Assembly (NCBI GenBank): GCA_018396515.1
Contig: JAGTQJ010000005.1
Span: 1-23,973, forward strand
Length of the DNA: 23,973 nucleotides
Origin: Candidatus Bathyarchaeota archaeon
GTDB taxonomy: Archaea; Thermoproteota; Bathyarchaeia; TCS64
Reading direction: 5' to 3'
Positions 23,174 through 23,973 of this stretch are shown piece after piece. The notes below the pieces were generated by a model. The model searched no databases. It was not told the origin of the DNA and saw only the letters and a program-made list of their open reading frames with translations. A program made the translations under genes and the position numbers. Each line of letters starts with the position of its first letter. Within the stretch, counting starts at the first letter, position 1.

Positions 23174-23926
23174 TTATCCTGTCTTGTGGGTTTGGGTCTC
23201 AAGATCGAACAGTATGATCTTCCTATTCCTCTTCCCAACGACCAGCTCGAGTTTTGAGAGGTGGCCTATCTCCCCCGTACTCCTGACATGGGTTCCGAAG
23301 CAGAAGGTGCGAGAGTAACCGGGGATCTCAACCATCCTAAGCATCTTTACTCCTCTAGGTATCTTCTCAAGAAATTCCATCTTCCTCGGATCCCCGCAGA
23401 CATCGATCTCGCTCCTGTGGGCATAATAGATTCTGATCGGTATATCCTCCTCAACAATCCTCCTGAACTCCTCCTCTACATGGTTGAGAGCTTCTAAGCC
23501 GAGGTGGGAGGGCTGGAACTCTAATCTAGTTATATCAGAGTACACCTTGGGGCCTGAGCCAAACTTCTCAAATAACCCCGTGAGGAGGTGCTCTCCGCTG
23601 TGCCTCCTCATGTTCAGATACCGCCTATCCCAGTCTAATACGCCGTGGACCATAACTCCGGGAGGCAGGCTCCCATCCACATAGTGGTATACCTCGCCTC
23701 CTCTCCTAACCACCTTATTTACCCTGAGGGTTTGTCGTTCGTTGAGTAGGATACCAGTGTCCGAGGGCTGACCCCCAGACTCTGGGTAGAATGCCGACCT
23801 GTCGAGGATGACATATCCAGGACCCGACCTCAAAACCCTCGCGTCGAACTCCCTGAGATAACAATCCTCGATGTATAATGGGATGGTCACCCCAAAGTAT
23901 CTGAGATCACCATCCTCACCACCCAT
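23174..23926 (-). CDS. alaX: AlaX-type alanyl-tRNA editing protein
   Basis: AlaX hydrolyses Ser-tRNA(Ala) or Gly-tRNA(Ala) in trans, backing up the editing site of alanyl-tRNA synthetase. The 250-residue protein shows the N-terminal SGGQPSDTG element near 50-58, the zinc motif HSGEH (His109, His113) and the second half CFGTH with Cys209 and His213. The size and the SGGQP element suggest the AlaX-M type. I start at the ATG at 23926, because AGGTGAG lies just before it; the GTG three codons upstream is inside that site. No alanyl-tRNA synthetase is visible. The full protein is present, with the upstream promoter region cut off by the window edge. Confidence 0.9.
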   Translation of the reverse strand: MGGEDGDLRYFGVTIPLYIEDCYLREFDARVLRSGPGYVILDRSAFYPESGGQPSDTGILLNERQTLRVNKVVRRGGEVYHYVDGSLPPGVMVHGVLDWDRRYLNMRRHSGEHLLTGLFEKFGSGPKVYSDITRLEFQPSHLGLEALNHVEEEFRRIVEEDIPIRIYYAHRSEIDVCGDPRKMEFLEKIPRGVKMLRMVEIPGYSRTFCFGTHVRSTGEIGHLSKLELVVGKRNRKIILFDLETQTHKTG

Positions 23927-23973
23927 ACTCCTCACCTAAAATCAAACGATCCGTGGAAGCGATATATCCTATA

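Overview
This window is archaeal chromosomal DNA, probably from a thermophilic TACK-type lineage; Bathyarchaeia is my guess, but the sequence does not settle the rank. The evidence is an archaeal-type phosphoglycerate kinase, stand-alone PyrI and AlaX domains, LemA-HtpX, HEPN/MNT gene pairs, TATA boxes about 25-30 nt before tRNAs and genes, apparent leaderless starts, frequent TTG/GTG starts, AGG/AGA arginine codons, and GC-rich genes separated by AT-rich spacers.

Layout. 1-2121: a tight molybdenum-cofactor operon, moaC (cut by the window edge), moaB and moeA. 2234-2764: a broken HepT (HEPN) gene interrupted by two consecutive TGA codons. 3086-4312: one gene encoding an aspartate carbamoyltransferase regulatory chain (PyrI) joined to orotate phosphoribosyltransferase (PyrE). 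4411-6363: a small orphan gene, pgk and tRNA-Pro(UGG). 6396-7814: a membrane-anchored seven-bladed propeller protein. 8010-8082: tRNA-Cys(GCA).

8083-12600 is an accessory stretch rich in decay: a retropepsin-like protease, an intact HepT/MNT pair, an unidentified gene remnant, a second HEPN/MNT pair with a frameshifted HEPN, an iron-sulfur flavoprotein, and the remains of a reductive-dehalogenase-like Fe-S protein. 12791-13584 holds two divergent PadR-like regulators around an inverted repeat. 13675-15261 is a radical SAM protein with a probable B12-binding N-terminal region, followed by a third HEPN/MNT pair (15318-16023).

16139-19415 looks like a metal or ion module: a His/Cys-rich mini-protein, a cation/proton antiporter, a PadR regulator with a Cys/His-rich N-terminus, and, divergent from it, a MOT1-type molybdate/sulfate transporter that could feed the Moco operon. 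19332-23926 holds a half-length MFS gene, the lemA-htpX pair, a full MFS transporter and an AlaX-type alanyl-tRNA editing protein.

The most notable points are the PyrI-PyrE fusion, the four HEPN loci in 14 kb (two of them broken), the Cys/His PadR beside the molybdate-type transporter, and the dehalogenase-like relic that first looks like a structured RNA. I saw no CRISPR array, rRNA, integrase or intact insertion sequence.
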